The notes beneath the pieces were generated by a model, which saw only the letters and a program-made list of their open reading frames with translations, was not told where the DNA came from and searched no databases. Source: Aselliscus stoliczkanus (taxonomy: Eukaryota > Chordata > Mammalia > Chiroptera > Hipposideridae). From it: a stretch of DNA of 64,000 nt. Made by a program: the position numbers and the translations under genes. Below are positions 55,171 to 64,000 of the stretch, piece by piece; position 1 is the first letter of the stretch, and each line of letters begins with the position of its first letter. The stretch lies in the NCBI GenBank assembly GCA_033961575.1, contig CM066737.1, forward strand, positions 51,126,771 through 51,190,770, written 5' to 3'.

Positions 55171-55521
55171 AGTTCTTCCTTGAAGGGTGAATTGAGCAGT
55201 GTCTCCAGCTGCTACAACCTCTAACCCTTTCTAACCCCCAAGAAAATACCCAGCAAGGCTGTAACTGGGCAGATCAGCAATAATGGAAGGTACCATCTTG
55301 GTGACTTCCAAGACAGGGTTTACAACTTGGGCTGGTTTCCCCTGCCTTTTGAGGAGTGGGGGTGAGAGTGACTTCCACCCTGTGCTGCTGTATTTTTTTC
55401 CTTCAGACATTAGTCCAAACTTCACCCCTCAATTGTGAGATATATATATATATATACTTCTGCATGTTTACCCTTGGCTCTAGGAGCCTTCCATCCAGGG
55501 AGGTAAGAAAGGAAGATGCTG

Positions 55522-55955
55522 GGCCGGCCAAGTGGCATGTTGGTTAGGAGTTGGCTTGGGATGCCAGCTCTGAACAGTAGACTCCGGTCCGGATCCCACA
55601 TATGAGGGCCAGTGACGCTGAGCCCTCTACAGCTAAGATGGTGAACAACAACTGGACTTGGAGCTGGGCTGCTGTGAGTCGCCGGCGATGGCATGGGCTG
55701 TAGTGGGGCTGGCTGGCAGCCAGCATGAGCTGCTGTGAGCTGCCAAGAGCTGCCATGAATGACCATCCAGAGGCCGGCGACCGATCTGCCTCATCCAGGA
55801 AGAGCGCAATGACGATACCAACATGGGCCAGTGAAGCGACGTCCTCCACAACTAGACTGAAGAACAGAAGGACAGCAACTTGTCTGTTCCCCTTCCCTGA
55901 TTCCCCAACGCTGTTCCCCTCCCCCAATTCCCCAATAAAATCTTTAAAACAAAGT
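55522..55955 (+). mobile_element. Long-type bat SINE, head of the mosaic variant
   Basis: GGCCGGCCAAGTGGCATGTT, GATGCCAGCTCTGAACAGTA, GAGGGCCAGTGACGCTGAGC and CAATTCCCCAATAAAATCTT. TSD AAGATGCTG on both sides. Its head shares the CTCTGAACAG variant with the copy at 6649. Confidence 0.92.
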
Positions 55956-56467
55956 AAGATGCTGAGAAGACATACAATGAGTGGGCACATATATGCACTG
56001 GGCATATGGGCAGATAAGTCTCCCTCAGGCTTGGCTCTAAGAATGTACAGCGCAGCAAACATAGTAAACATTATCATTTATGTAGTGCCTGTAATTCTAA
56101 TATCATAATGGTTAAGAATCATAAAGGCCTGGTTTTGAACCTGCTTCTGTCACTCAGTGGCCCTGGACAAGTGACTGATGGAGCAGGCAGGAAGGTAGAG
56201 ATGAACAGGAGGAACTAGCCCCCGCTGAAACTGCCCTTAGAGACTTCCCAATTTCCAGACCTCAGAGAATGAGCACAGGCATAGAGGCCTAGCCCTTAAG
56301 TGCATCTGCATTACGGTTTGGCCCCTGCACTTAGTGGGCTTTCAAATAGATGGTGATAAATTTGTGGCCTCGCTCTTGTTCCCTAGAAACAGGAGACATG
56401 TAGGTTAGGAAAAGGTGAGGTGCCAGAGAGGGAGGAGAAATATCCTACCCAGAAGAATAAAAGCAGT

Positions 56468-57022
56468 GGGGCCAGCCTAATGGCTCAGCTGGTTAAGAGT
56501 GAGTTCTGAGCAACAGGGTTGCCGTTTTTTGTTTTTTTTTAAGCTGAGCCATCCTGCCACCTGTTGGCAATTCAACAGCAACTCAGCTCGGGCTGGCATC
56601 GAACCACCGTTGTTCAGAGCTCAGCTCGCCCTTTTGAGCAAGCTCTTAACCAACTGAGCCACTTGGCCAGCCCAACAGGGTTGCCATTTGATTTCCACGT
56701 GGGCCAGTGAGCTGTGCTGGAGCTGAGCTGCCAACAGGTGGCATGATGGCTCAGTTGGTGAGAACACATGGTCCTAATAACAAGGTTGCTGGTTCGACTC
56801 CCACATGGGATGGTGGGCTATGCCCACCCACAACTAAGATTAAACACGGCACCTTGAGCTGAGCGGCAGGTCGGGTGGCCAGATGGTGACTGGACTTGGA
56901 GCTGAGCTAGCCACACCCTCCACAACTAAGATTGAAGGACAACATGGCTGGTCCCCTTCCCCAATTCCCCAACACTGTTCCCCACCCCCAATTCCCCATT
57001 AAAATCTAAAAAAAATAAAAAT
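56468..57022 (+). mobile_element. VES-type SINE inside the ERV1 LTR
   Basis: GGGGCCAGCCTAATGGCTCA, then after a nested SINE TTTCCACGTGGGCCAGTGAG, GGTGGCATGATGGCTCAGTT, ACAACTAAGATTAAACACGG and CCAATTCCCCATTAAAATCT. Confidence 0.9.
56524..56673 (-). mobile_element. Short-form VES SINE nested in a VES SINE
   Basis: T-run, AAGCTGAGCCATCCTGCCAC, CATCGAACCACCGTTGTTCA and ACCAACTGAGCCACTTGGCC. TSD AACAGGGTTGCC at 56512-56523 and from 56674, which is host VES sequence. Confidence 0.93.
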
Positions 57023-57216
57023 AATAGAAGCCGTCACCCAATGTAAGGAGAGGCTGCTACTCACCCTTGGGTCAGCCCGCCCCATGTCTCGGAATGTACT
57101 TGCATTGCTAATAAAACTTTTTTTCTGTTTTTGACTATCTGGCTCCACCTCTTGACTGAATTCTTTCCTTCAAGAAGACAAGAACTGAGGAAAACTGTCT
57201 TTCTTGGTAACATGAC

Positions 57217-57468
57217 TATCTTTTTTTATTATTATCAAAATTTATTGGGAGTGGCAATGGTCAACAAACTACATAGGTTTCAAGTGTACAATTCTATAAT
57301 ACATCATCTGTATATTGCATTATGTATTCACCACCCAGAGTCAATTCTCCTACTATCACCATATATTTGACCCCTTTTACTCTCACAAGCAAATAAACAA
57401 AAACTCATAGACACAGAAAACAGTTTAGTGGTTACCAGAAGGTAGGGGGAGAGAAGGTATGGTAGATA
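57217..57468 (-). repeat. L1 3'-end fragment in MIR
   Basis: TTTATTATTATCAAAATTTA, TTCAAGTGTACAATTCTATA, TGTATTCACCACCCAGAGTC and the distal AGTTTAGTGGTTACCAGAAG. Short flanking repeat ACTATCTTT. Confidence 0.6.
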
Positions 57469-57619
57469 ACTATCTTTCTGAGCTTTGATTTCCTCATTTG
57501 CAAAATGGTTCTGACAATATTATCTATTTCCTAAAGTTATTGTGAGGTCAAAGGAGATAATAAGGCATATGATGTGCTTAGCATAACCTGACAAATATAA
57601 GTGCTTAATGGCAGTCAGG

Positions 57620-57840
57620 TGTGATATGATTGTTTGCCCAGCACAGTGCAGCTATTATCTCATTCAAGCCTCACAATAATCTTGCAATGTAAGTATTATT
57701 AGCTCCCTTTTACAGATTAGGTCATGGTGGCTCTGGTAGAGGATCAATAACTTGCTAAATGATCATACAGCTAGCAATTGGCAAGGCTGCAACTCACTTT
57801 CCAGGTCTCTTTGACCCATTATCTCACACTACACTACCTT
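57620..57840 (-). repeat. MIR SINE
   Basis: Reverse MIR: TCAAGCCTCACAATAATCTT, TTTTACAGATTAGGTCATGG and ATCATACAGCTAGCAATTGG. Confidence 0.75.
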
Positions 57841-59070
57841 CTGGAGTTTTCCTAGGCTGCTGCCAAAAGGGCTCTGCATGCTAATAAGCAGCATGGGGCA
57901 AAAATAGGATTTGGGAGTGTTCTCAGCCCAATAACTAGGTGAGAGAGCAGCAGTGGAATGAAAGCCATTTATCACAGTCAATAGAAGTTAAAAGAACACA
58001 TAATCAGTAAGATATGTGAGGGGTTATATGCTGGGCTAATTTATAGTTCATGATTAATGGTATGTAGTTCATATACTGCAAGGTATAATTTGAGGAGTAC
58101 CAATCATTCATCTCTCTGATATTCAATTTGAACTCCTCCCACCCCCACACTCAAAATATGTCTGAAAAGCCAAGATTAGTGAGCCATTCCTTCATGTTAT
58201 GATATTGTCCCAGTTGCTCCAGACAAAATGGAACAACACCAGTAGATAAAAGCCAATCATCTCCACAGTGAGTTTATGAGTTAACAAACTTGATGATTCT
58301 TAGGGCAAAGAAATTTGGATGGGATGGGAAGTGGGACTTGAGAGACAGGCCCAGAGTCTATGACTGTGGGGACCTTGGGAAGCATTCAAAGTAGGGCCCC
58401 AGAAGGATGGGACAGAGGGGCACATGGGGGAAAGAGGCCCCCTAATTCTTAGTTTTGCCACTGTTCTCCCAGAGATTTGTGAGTGTATGCATTTTTTTTC
58501 GCTGCAGTTCTCCTTCTAAGGGCTTCCTTAACCACCATGCCTTCTCTCCTGGAGTGATTATAAATTTCTTGTCCAAAGAGGCTATATTTTTTGGTTTCTC
58601 TCCCCCACTTCCTTCTCCTCTTATATTCAGTGGTTTGAAGGCACTATTTCCCCAATTGTACCAGCCCCTCTTAATTTTTTTTGGTCCCTTAATTTCTCTT
58701 TTGGTCCCTTCTCCCAGGTATGCCTTTTCTCTCCAGCAACATCCAAAGCCAGTGAATTATTAGCTCTGAGATTGCCCAGGATGGAAAGATGAGCTGATCA
58801 AAGAATATTCCCAAAGGCTCTTTCAGGAATGACACAAAAGGGTCGGGGAATAAGGAGTGTGTTGGCACCTCAGCAGCTTAGGGCTCCAAGGCCGACCACA
58901 GCACCTGTGCTTGGTTAGTGTTGCAGGCTCTTCTCACTCATTTCCTGTCTTTGAGTAAGAGAATTGGAATCAGTAATGTCCCAGTCCATTTTTTTTCCCG
59001 TTACAGAAAGACCTCAGAAAACATTTGCAAATTGTTATTCTTGCTTCCCTGTAAGGCCCTGAATCTTTTT
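57841..59070. other. Unique intergenic sequence
   Basis: No repeat or gene recognised. A 102-codon open stretch at 58455-58763 (+) is low-complexity (Phe/Ser/Pro-rich) and has no recognisable domain. Confidence 0.4.
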
Positions 59071-59074
59071 TTTA

Positions 59075-59230
59075 AAATTTTAATTAGCTTCAGGTGTACA
59101 ACAAAGTGCAATATTTATACTTTTTACCCCTCAAAGTGACAACCCCCTCCCCCAATTCTCCCCCCACTCCTCCCCCCATATCATACTATCTATTACAATT
59201 CCTTTGACTCCCTTCCACCGTAATCTTTTT
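59075..59230 (-). repeat. L1 3' UTR fragment
   Basis: ATTAGCTTCAGGTGTACAAC and a C-rich run CCCCCACTCCTCCCCCCATA, typical of an L1 3' UTR end in reverse. Confidence 0.6.
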
Positions 59231-59439
59231 TTTAAACAATGAAATAGCCATCTCTATCTAGATCCTTCTAATCTTAGGCTTTTTGCAGAGCTGGGTTAAG
59301 TCTCATAAAGGCAGTGGCAAAGTTTAGAATGAGTGTCTGGTTGTGGGTGGCAGCCCCTATCAATTGTTTTTCCCTAAACAGAATTTGGGGTAGGGAGAAG
59401 CCAGTCAGCAAGCCAAAAATATGACCGTTGTATTTGTGC

Positions 59440-59600
59440 AACACTTTGACTGCTGAAAATATTTTCACATTTATTGTCTTATCTGATCTTCACAACCATC
59501 TGGCGGGGCAGATAAGACAAATCTCCATTCAACAGCTGAAGACACAGGGCACAAAGCACATCAGGGGGAGAATGGCTTTAGAATACAGGTGTCCTTAGGA
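59440..59600 (-). repeat. MIR fragment
   Basis: TTATCTGATCTTCACAACCA and GACACAGGGCACAAAGCACA fit reverse MIR. Confidence 0.5.
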
Positions 59601-60432
59601 TGTTGGACTGGGATACATGAAATTGACCTATAATAGAACAAAATGCATTTTATGTGGTATCAAACCATGTTCAAAAGTGGTTCTGCTGGAATGCCTTCTC
59701 AATTATTTGCTCAGATATCTGAAATAGGGCAGGCTCCTCTCCGTGTTTCAACTCATTTTCAATGCCACACATCCTATTCCCAGATTCTGCTTAAAGACTA
59801 CACAGTTGCTTTCTTAGCTCTAAACATTGGGTGTAAGATAAGGAGTGGGAGGAAAACACTACTGCCTTTCATGGCCCTCCACAAATATCACACGCCTGCG
59901 AGGAGGGAGTTTTTGATAATTTCTAAGTCAGGGGGACATCACTGACACACAGCACTTTTTGGAAGGCAACCCTTCTCCCCCACTAGAAAGTGATAGTGAA
60001 AATATTATGCTTGCTCTATTTTCATGTTTCCCAAACTCCCGGCACAATCCACTAGGAAGTTGTAAAAATCAATTCAGCAGGCTATGATCAGCATTTAAAA
60101 AAATTAATAAAATAGAAATTGCCAGAAACAAATTGCAAATAGTTGACCCTTGAATGACACAGGTTTGAACTTTGTGGGCTCACTTACACGTGGATTTATT
60201 CTTGTAAACAGACTATGTAAACTTACAGTATTGATAAATACAGTACAGTACTGTAAATGTACTTTCTTTTACATATGATTTTAACATTTTCTTTTATCTA
60301 GCTTGCTTTATTATAAGAACAGAGTACATACTACATATACAAAATACGATAGTTGACTGTATTGGTAAGGCTTGCTGTCAACAGTATGTTATTAGCAGTT
60401 AGATTTTGGGGGAATCAAAAGTTATTATGTGG

Positions 60433-60571
60433 AGGGCTGGCCGGTTCAGTTGGTTAAGAGCTCGCTCAAGAGTGTGAGCTGAGCTCTGAGCAACAGCAGT
60501 TCGATGCCCAACCTGAGCTGAGCTGCAGCTGAGCTGCAAACAGGTGGCAGGATGGCTGAGCTAAAAAAAAA
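60433..60571 (+). mobile_element. Short-form VES SINE in Tigger
   Basis: AGGGCTGGCCGGTTCAGTTG, GAGCTCTGAGCAACAGCAGT and AACAGGTGGCAGGATGGCTG, then an A-tail. TSD AAAAGTTATTATGTGG at 60417-60432 and 60572-60587. Confidence 0.92.
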
Positions 60572-60575
60572 AAAA

Positions 60576-60758
60576 GTTATTATGTGGAATTTTGACTGCA
60601 CCAGTAGGGGTGTAGGTGTCCCAACACAGCAAAAAAGTTATTATGTGGAATTTTGACTGCACGAATGGGGGTGTAGGTGTCCCAACACAGCAAAAAAGTT
60701 ATTATGTGGAATTTTGACTGCATGAGTGGGGGTGTAGGTGTCCCAACCGCTGTGTTGT
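60576..60758. repeat. 61-bp minisatellite, three units, within Tigger
   Basis: GTTATTATGTGGAATTTTGA recurs at 60576, 60637 and 60698, exactly 61 bp apart. Each copy continues with CTGCA(C/T)...GGGGTGTAGGTGTCCCAAC. The units differ at only a few positions (for example CCAGTAGG, CGAATGGG, TGAGTGGG). Confidence 0.95.
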
Positions 60759-60819
60759 TCAATGGTCAACTATAGTATGCTGGAGTTTCATTTTGGATAT
60801 AAAATTAACTTGTTTTATT

Positions 60820-61284
60820 TATTTAATTTTTTAAATTGGGGAACTGGGGGAGGTGAACAGTGTTGGGGAATTGGGAAAGGGGATCAGCCAAGTTGTTGTT
60901 CTTCGGTCTTAGTTGTGGAGGGCGCCAGTCGCCATCTGGCTGCCCCTTGGCAGCTCGTGGCCTCTAAGCTCAAGATGGGATTCGAACCAGCGGCCTTGTT
61001 AAGAGTGCACGTTCTATCCACTGAGCCATCTGGGTGGCAGCTCAGCTCAAGGTGGCGAGCTCAGTCTTAGTTGCGGGTGGGTGTAACCCACCATCAAACA
61101 GTCAGTCTTGTTGTTAGGAGCACACGGTCTCACCAGCTGAGCCAATCTTCCACCTGTTGGCAGCTCAGCAGCAGCTCAGCTCAGGCGCAGAGTCACTGGC
61201 CCATGTGGGAATTGAACTGGTGGCCCTGTTGCTCAGAGCTCACGCTCCTAAGCTAACAACCAACTGAGCCACTCAGCTGGCCCT
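60820..61284 (-). mobile_element. VES-type SINE
   Basis: Reverse: AATTGGGGAACTGGGGGAGG, GTCTTAGTTGTGGAGGGCGC, GGATTCGAACCAGCGGCCTT, CACTGGCCCATGTGGGAATT and AACTGAGCCACTCAGCTGGC. Three tRNA-like modules are visible. Confidence 0.9.
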
Positions 61285-61880
61285 AGCTTGTTATATTTAT
61301 GCATCTGTGAACTGGGCTGTGACATTTTATACTTTTTACTGTAGGTTAGAGCAAAACTTCGAAAGGCCACTTATGTAGAGGATGCATATACCTCAATCCC
61401 ATATCTAGGCTGTATCCTAAAACCCTCCATCTGACACGCTATTTCAACACTTGACATTTTCCTACCTTTTAGTGCTTCTCTAGAAAGGACTGACCTAAGC
61501 CCCCTGAGAGTCACCGAGAAATCTCTTGTATAGAAAGCTGCTTTTGGCAAAGGGCAAATATTAATATAACAGAGTTTGGTGGCAATTGTTTTGGTGAAAT
61601 ATTTTTATTATATAGAGCCAACTGTTAAATCAAAAAACTTAATATATGCCCTACCATTTCCCACAAATATGTGTAACATTAAAGCATATCTATACTTACA
61701 TTTTCTATCCTATAATAAATCATAACAAAAATCAGCAAATGAAGCCCCTTTATCAAATTTTCTGCCTCACTAATTTCAGGCAAGTTATTCTAGTAATGTT
61801 TCAGAATAAAAGAAATCATGCTACCTTTTTGGCTTTTACTTTTGCTCCCTTCCCAAACACTGCACTTACTCTTTAACCTT
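61285..61880. other. Unique intergenic sequence
   Basis: No repeat or gene recognised. Confidence 0.4.
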
Positions 61881-61890
61881 ATTAGGACTA

Positions 61891-61975
61891 TCTTTTTTTA
61901 TTTTTATTTTATTTTATTTTTTTAGAGGGTAGTGTCAGTGGCCCTCATGTGGGATCTGAACCGGGGCTGCTGGCG
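61891..61975 (-). mobile_element. 5'-truncated short bat SINE
   Basis: T-rich tail, AGAGGGTAGTGTCAGTGGCC, then ATCTGAACCGGGGCTGCTGG, stopping at CG before the A-box half. TSD TAGGACTA at 61883-61890 and 61976-61983 proves the truncation happened at insertion. Confidence 0.9.
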
Positions 61976-61983
61976 TAGGACTA

Positions 61984-64000
61984 TTTTTTTTAAAGAAAGC
62001 ATATATTATTAGGTAGTTTCAAATTTTTAAGGGATGTCTTTTCCAAGTGTCCACTGACATATTTTAAATGTAGAGTTAAAGTTAATGGAACCATTCTTTC
62101 TGGAAACCAACTGTTACTTGTTTTCACTGACTGAACATAGCATTTTGGCTAGTTTCTCAAGGTTAAAATTTGTAACATCCCACCAGCATCTTCACTGCTA
62201 CATCAAACAAGTGATCTCGAGAATGTGAATATTTGGTAGCAAAAAAGGAAGAACAAGGTGGGCTGGAGAAAAGACAAAGTCCAAGTTGTCAACCACTGCT
62301 TTCAATATTCTATTTTTATTTGAAAAACCTTACATTGTGAAGAAAGAACTACCTGTACTAGAGCCTTAAAAAAGAAAAAAAAATCAAGACTTAAAACAAA
62401 CTTGAGAAAACAAGGCAAATTTTATTTTTTATCAAGTTACAAAAATATGTGTATGTCAAAAATACAGTCTAGTCCATATAAGAGTAGTGCCAGCCATTTA
62501 AAAGTTTTACAGAATTTGGAAAAGCAATTATATAGTCTTAAAACATATTTGATGAATAATATACAACCATTCAATCCAGTTATTGCTTGTTATATGCAGC
62601 TTCTACTTGAGACTGCTCTCCACAAGGGAAAGAGCAGTGTTTGAGCACTCTGATTGTTAATGCTAAAGCTGTGGTTTTAGAAAGCCAATCTAAAATCAGA
62701 ATAAGCTCCCTCTGAATAAAGTATGACATACCAGTTTTGATTAATATTACAAGAAAGAGTGGTTTACATTGAAGCTCCACCCCCTTCTCCTATTTAGTTG
62801 TATTTTGTTAATATATCAGGAATATTGGTGTTTAGTTTGGGGCAAGAGGAAATGAATTACTGGTTTCCAAATTAAGTGATAAGAAACATTAACTTTGAGT
62901 TGCAATGTAGAAACAAAGCTGGCACATCGAGTTTAAAAACCTTAAAAGAATAAAAACCTTAAAACAAGAGCAGAACAACGTTTAAAATTTAATCAAAATC
63001 CAAAGCTGTATTTCTTTCCCTTTAGATGTTAAGCCATAAAATTAATCAATTTATTCTTTTGAAGTTTACAGGCTTATGAAGATCTGATGTTCTCTATTTT
63101 CTCGTTACAAAAACAAAGAGCCACATAACAGGAATGTGTTTTAAAACAAATCTATTTGCTCACAATGCCATATGGAAGAACAAAGCATAAAATTCAATGT
63201 TTAACTTTACTGAGTAAAAATAAGATAGTGCAGTTGACAGTGCATAACAGTAGAACACAGGAAACAAATCACTTACTTTGGGGGCAGATAATACATAAGA
63301 GACTTTTGGCCTGAAGTTCACATGGAACACTTAAAGTTAAGGGTGTCCGAAATAGATAGCAATGGCTTTATTTCCAACTTTCCTGTCAGACCCTGCTGCA
63401 GGATCAGGTTTATTGCTAATATTTTACCCCCTTAAGTTCTTGAATAAATTGAGACATATGTTAGTGATAAGTATGAGGTAAACTGGAAAAACCTTTCAAA
63501 ATCGTTTTTAGAACAAAAGTGATACTCATAACCATTTGGCAATGATACTTATTACCTTAATGACTTAAATCCTAAAAATAGGCTACATTTTTAGGAGGTA
63601 GAAAATGAGTACCAAAAACATACCATTTGGCCACCACTCCTCACTTTTGGCCAACCTTGGATGTCTATATTTCTCACTCCACATTTTCCCATTAAAGCTA
63701 CTAGTCCCACTACCATTCTTTACCTACAGTTATAAACCTGGAGCTGCCAAGAAAAATGTTTTTAAGAAGTTTTGCTTTAAGTCACTGAGTGCATCAAATG
63801 CTCAGGTATCAACTAATAACATTTTACACCTCCCTAGTAGATTAATTCACTTCATAAGAACAAGTCAACATAAAAAAAATATTTCACATGAAAAAAGACT
63901 ATTGAACATCTCTACATGTGATTCTAATGTCAGAGTGGTTATGCAAACCTAAATTAGTAATGTTTTCATTGAACTGATTTAAAACTGTTAGTATACAGCC
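61984..64000 (-). other. Repeat-poor right edge, possible 3' UTR of a neighbouring gene
   Basis: Two kilobases without a recognised transposon, in contrast to the preceding 50 kb. On the - strand AATAAA-type signals are present (for example opposite 62410-62420, in AAAAATAAAATTTGCC). In human the next gene beyond KCNE5's 3' side is NXT2, transcribed toward KCNE5, which on this layout would be on the - strand. I found no NXT2 coding sequence in the window, so this is positional inference only. Confidence 0.25.

Larger units (their letters stand above)
56176..57212 (+). mobile_element. ERV class I-type solo LTR in MIR
   Basis: Begins TGATGGAGCAGGC, ends TTGGTAACA (TG...CA). A perfect 4-bp TSD TGAC lies at 56172-56175 and 57213-57216. 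AATAAA at 57110 is followed by a T-rich U5 (CTGAATTCTTTCCTTCAAG). Net length without the SINEs is about 480 bp. No internal viral genes. Confidence 0.82.
56095..57610 (+). repeat. MIR SINE split by an LTR and an L1 piece
   Basis: TATCATAATGGTTAAGAATC, CCTGGTTTTGAACCTGCTTC and CCCTGGACAAGTGAC end at 56175. The MIR resumes at 57213 for a few bases and then at about 57470: CTGAGCTTTGATTTCCTCAT, TTGTGAGGTCAAAGGAGATA and TGTGCTTAGCATAACC. Confidence 0.8.
60140..60773. mobile_element. Tigger-family (pogo) DNA transposon, internally deleted
   Basis: TAGTTGACCCTTGAATGACA at the left end and TTCAATGGTCAACTATAG at the right end form terminal inverted repeats with TA on each side. Internal landmarks ACAGTACAGTACTGTAAATG and TCTAGCTTGCTTTATTATAA match the Tigger-type non-autonomous consensus. 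It contains a SINE (60433-60571) and a tandem triplication (60576-60758). Confidence 0.9.

Overview
The window is ordinary mammalian nuclear DNA, almost certainly from a bat (Chiroptera). It is AT-rich and intron/intergenic in character, dominated by nested transposable elements. It contains one intact protein-coding gene, KCNE5 (10223-10654, + strand), which lies on the X chromosome in other placental mammals. The bat assignment rests on abundant tRNA-derived SINEs of VES/Rhin-1-like type (heads reading GGCCGGCCGAGTGG..., tails reading CCCCAATTCCCCAATAAAATCTTT) and on mariner-family DNA transposons. A horseshoe or leaf-nosed bat would fit, but the species is my inference.

Layout: 0-9.8 kb is intergenic (MIR, an old L1 with two SINE insertions, mariner copies, L2). 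9.88-10.72 kb is a GC-rich, CpG-island-like promoter plus the single coding exon of KCNE5; its 3' UTR runs to an AATAAA at 11514. From 11.5 to 61 kb I see no further intact gene. This stretch holds old L1, L2, HAL1 and MIR copies on both strands, at least four LTRs with recognisable ends and target-site duplications (TSDs), a fifth LTR-like insertion, several DNA transposons (mariner, MADE1-like MITE, Tigger, MER5A, MER20-like), about 40 SINEs, a decayed tRNA-Glu copy and a possible retrocopy. From 61.9 kb to the right edge repeats thin out. In human, KCNE5 lies between ACSL4 (beyond its 5' side) and NXT2 (beyond its 3' side), so this edge may approach the 3' UTR of NXT2 on the - strand, but I could not identify coding sequence.

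SINEs fall into three related groups. (i) A short A-tailed type of about 92 bp: tRNA-like head ending in CAGTGACACTGCCCTC. (ii) A long type of about 380-460 bp: a closely similar head plus a 3' body ending in AATAAAATCTTT. (iii) VES-type elements with repeated tRNA-like modules, including a 130-145 bp shortened form. Many carry 8-17 bp TSDs, which makes insertion order readable. I found no undescribed coding system. The most notable observations are structural: a SINE that appears to have carried 3' flanking sequence, multi-level insertion nests, a 61-bp tandem triplication in a Tigger element, a snap-back palindrome in a SINE, and a terminal-inverted-repeat element I could not name.
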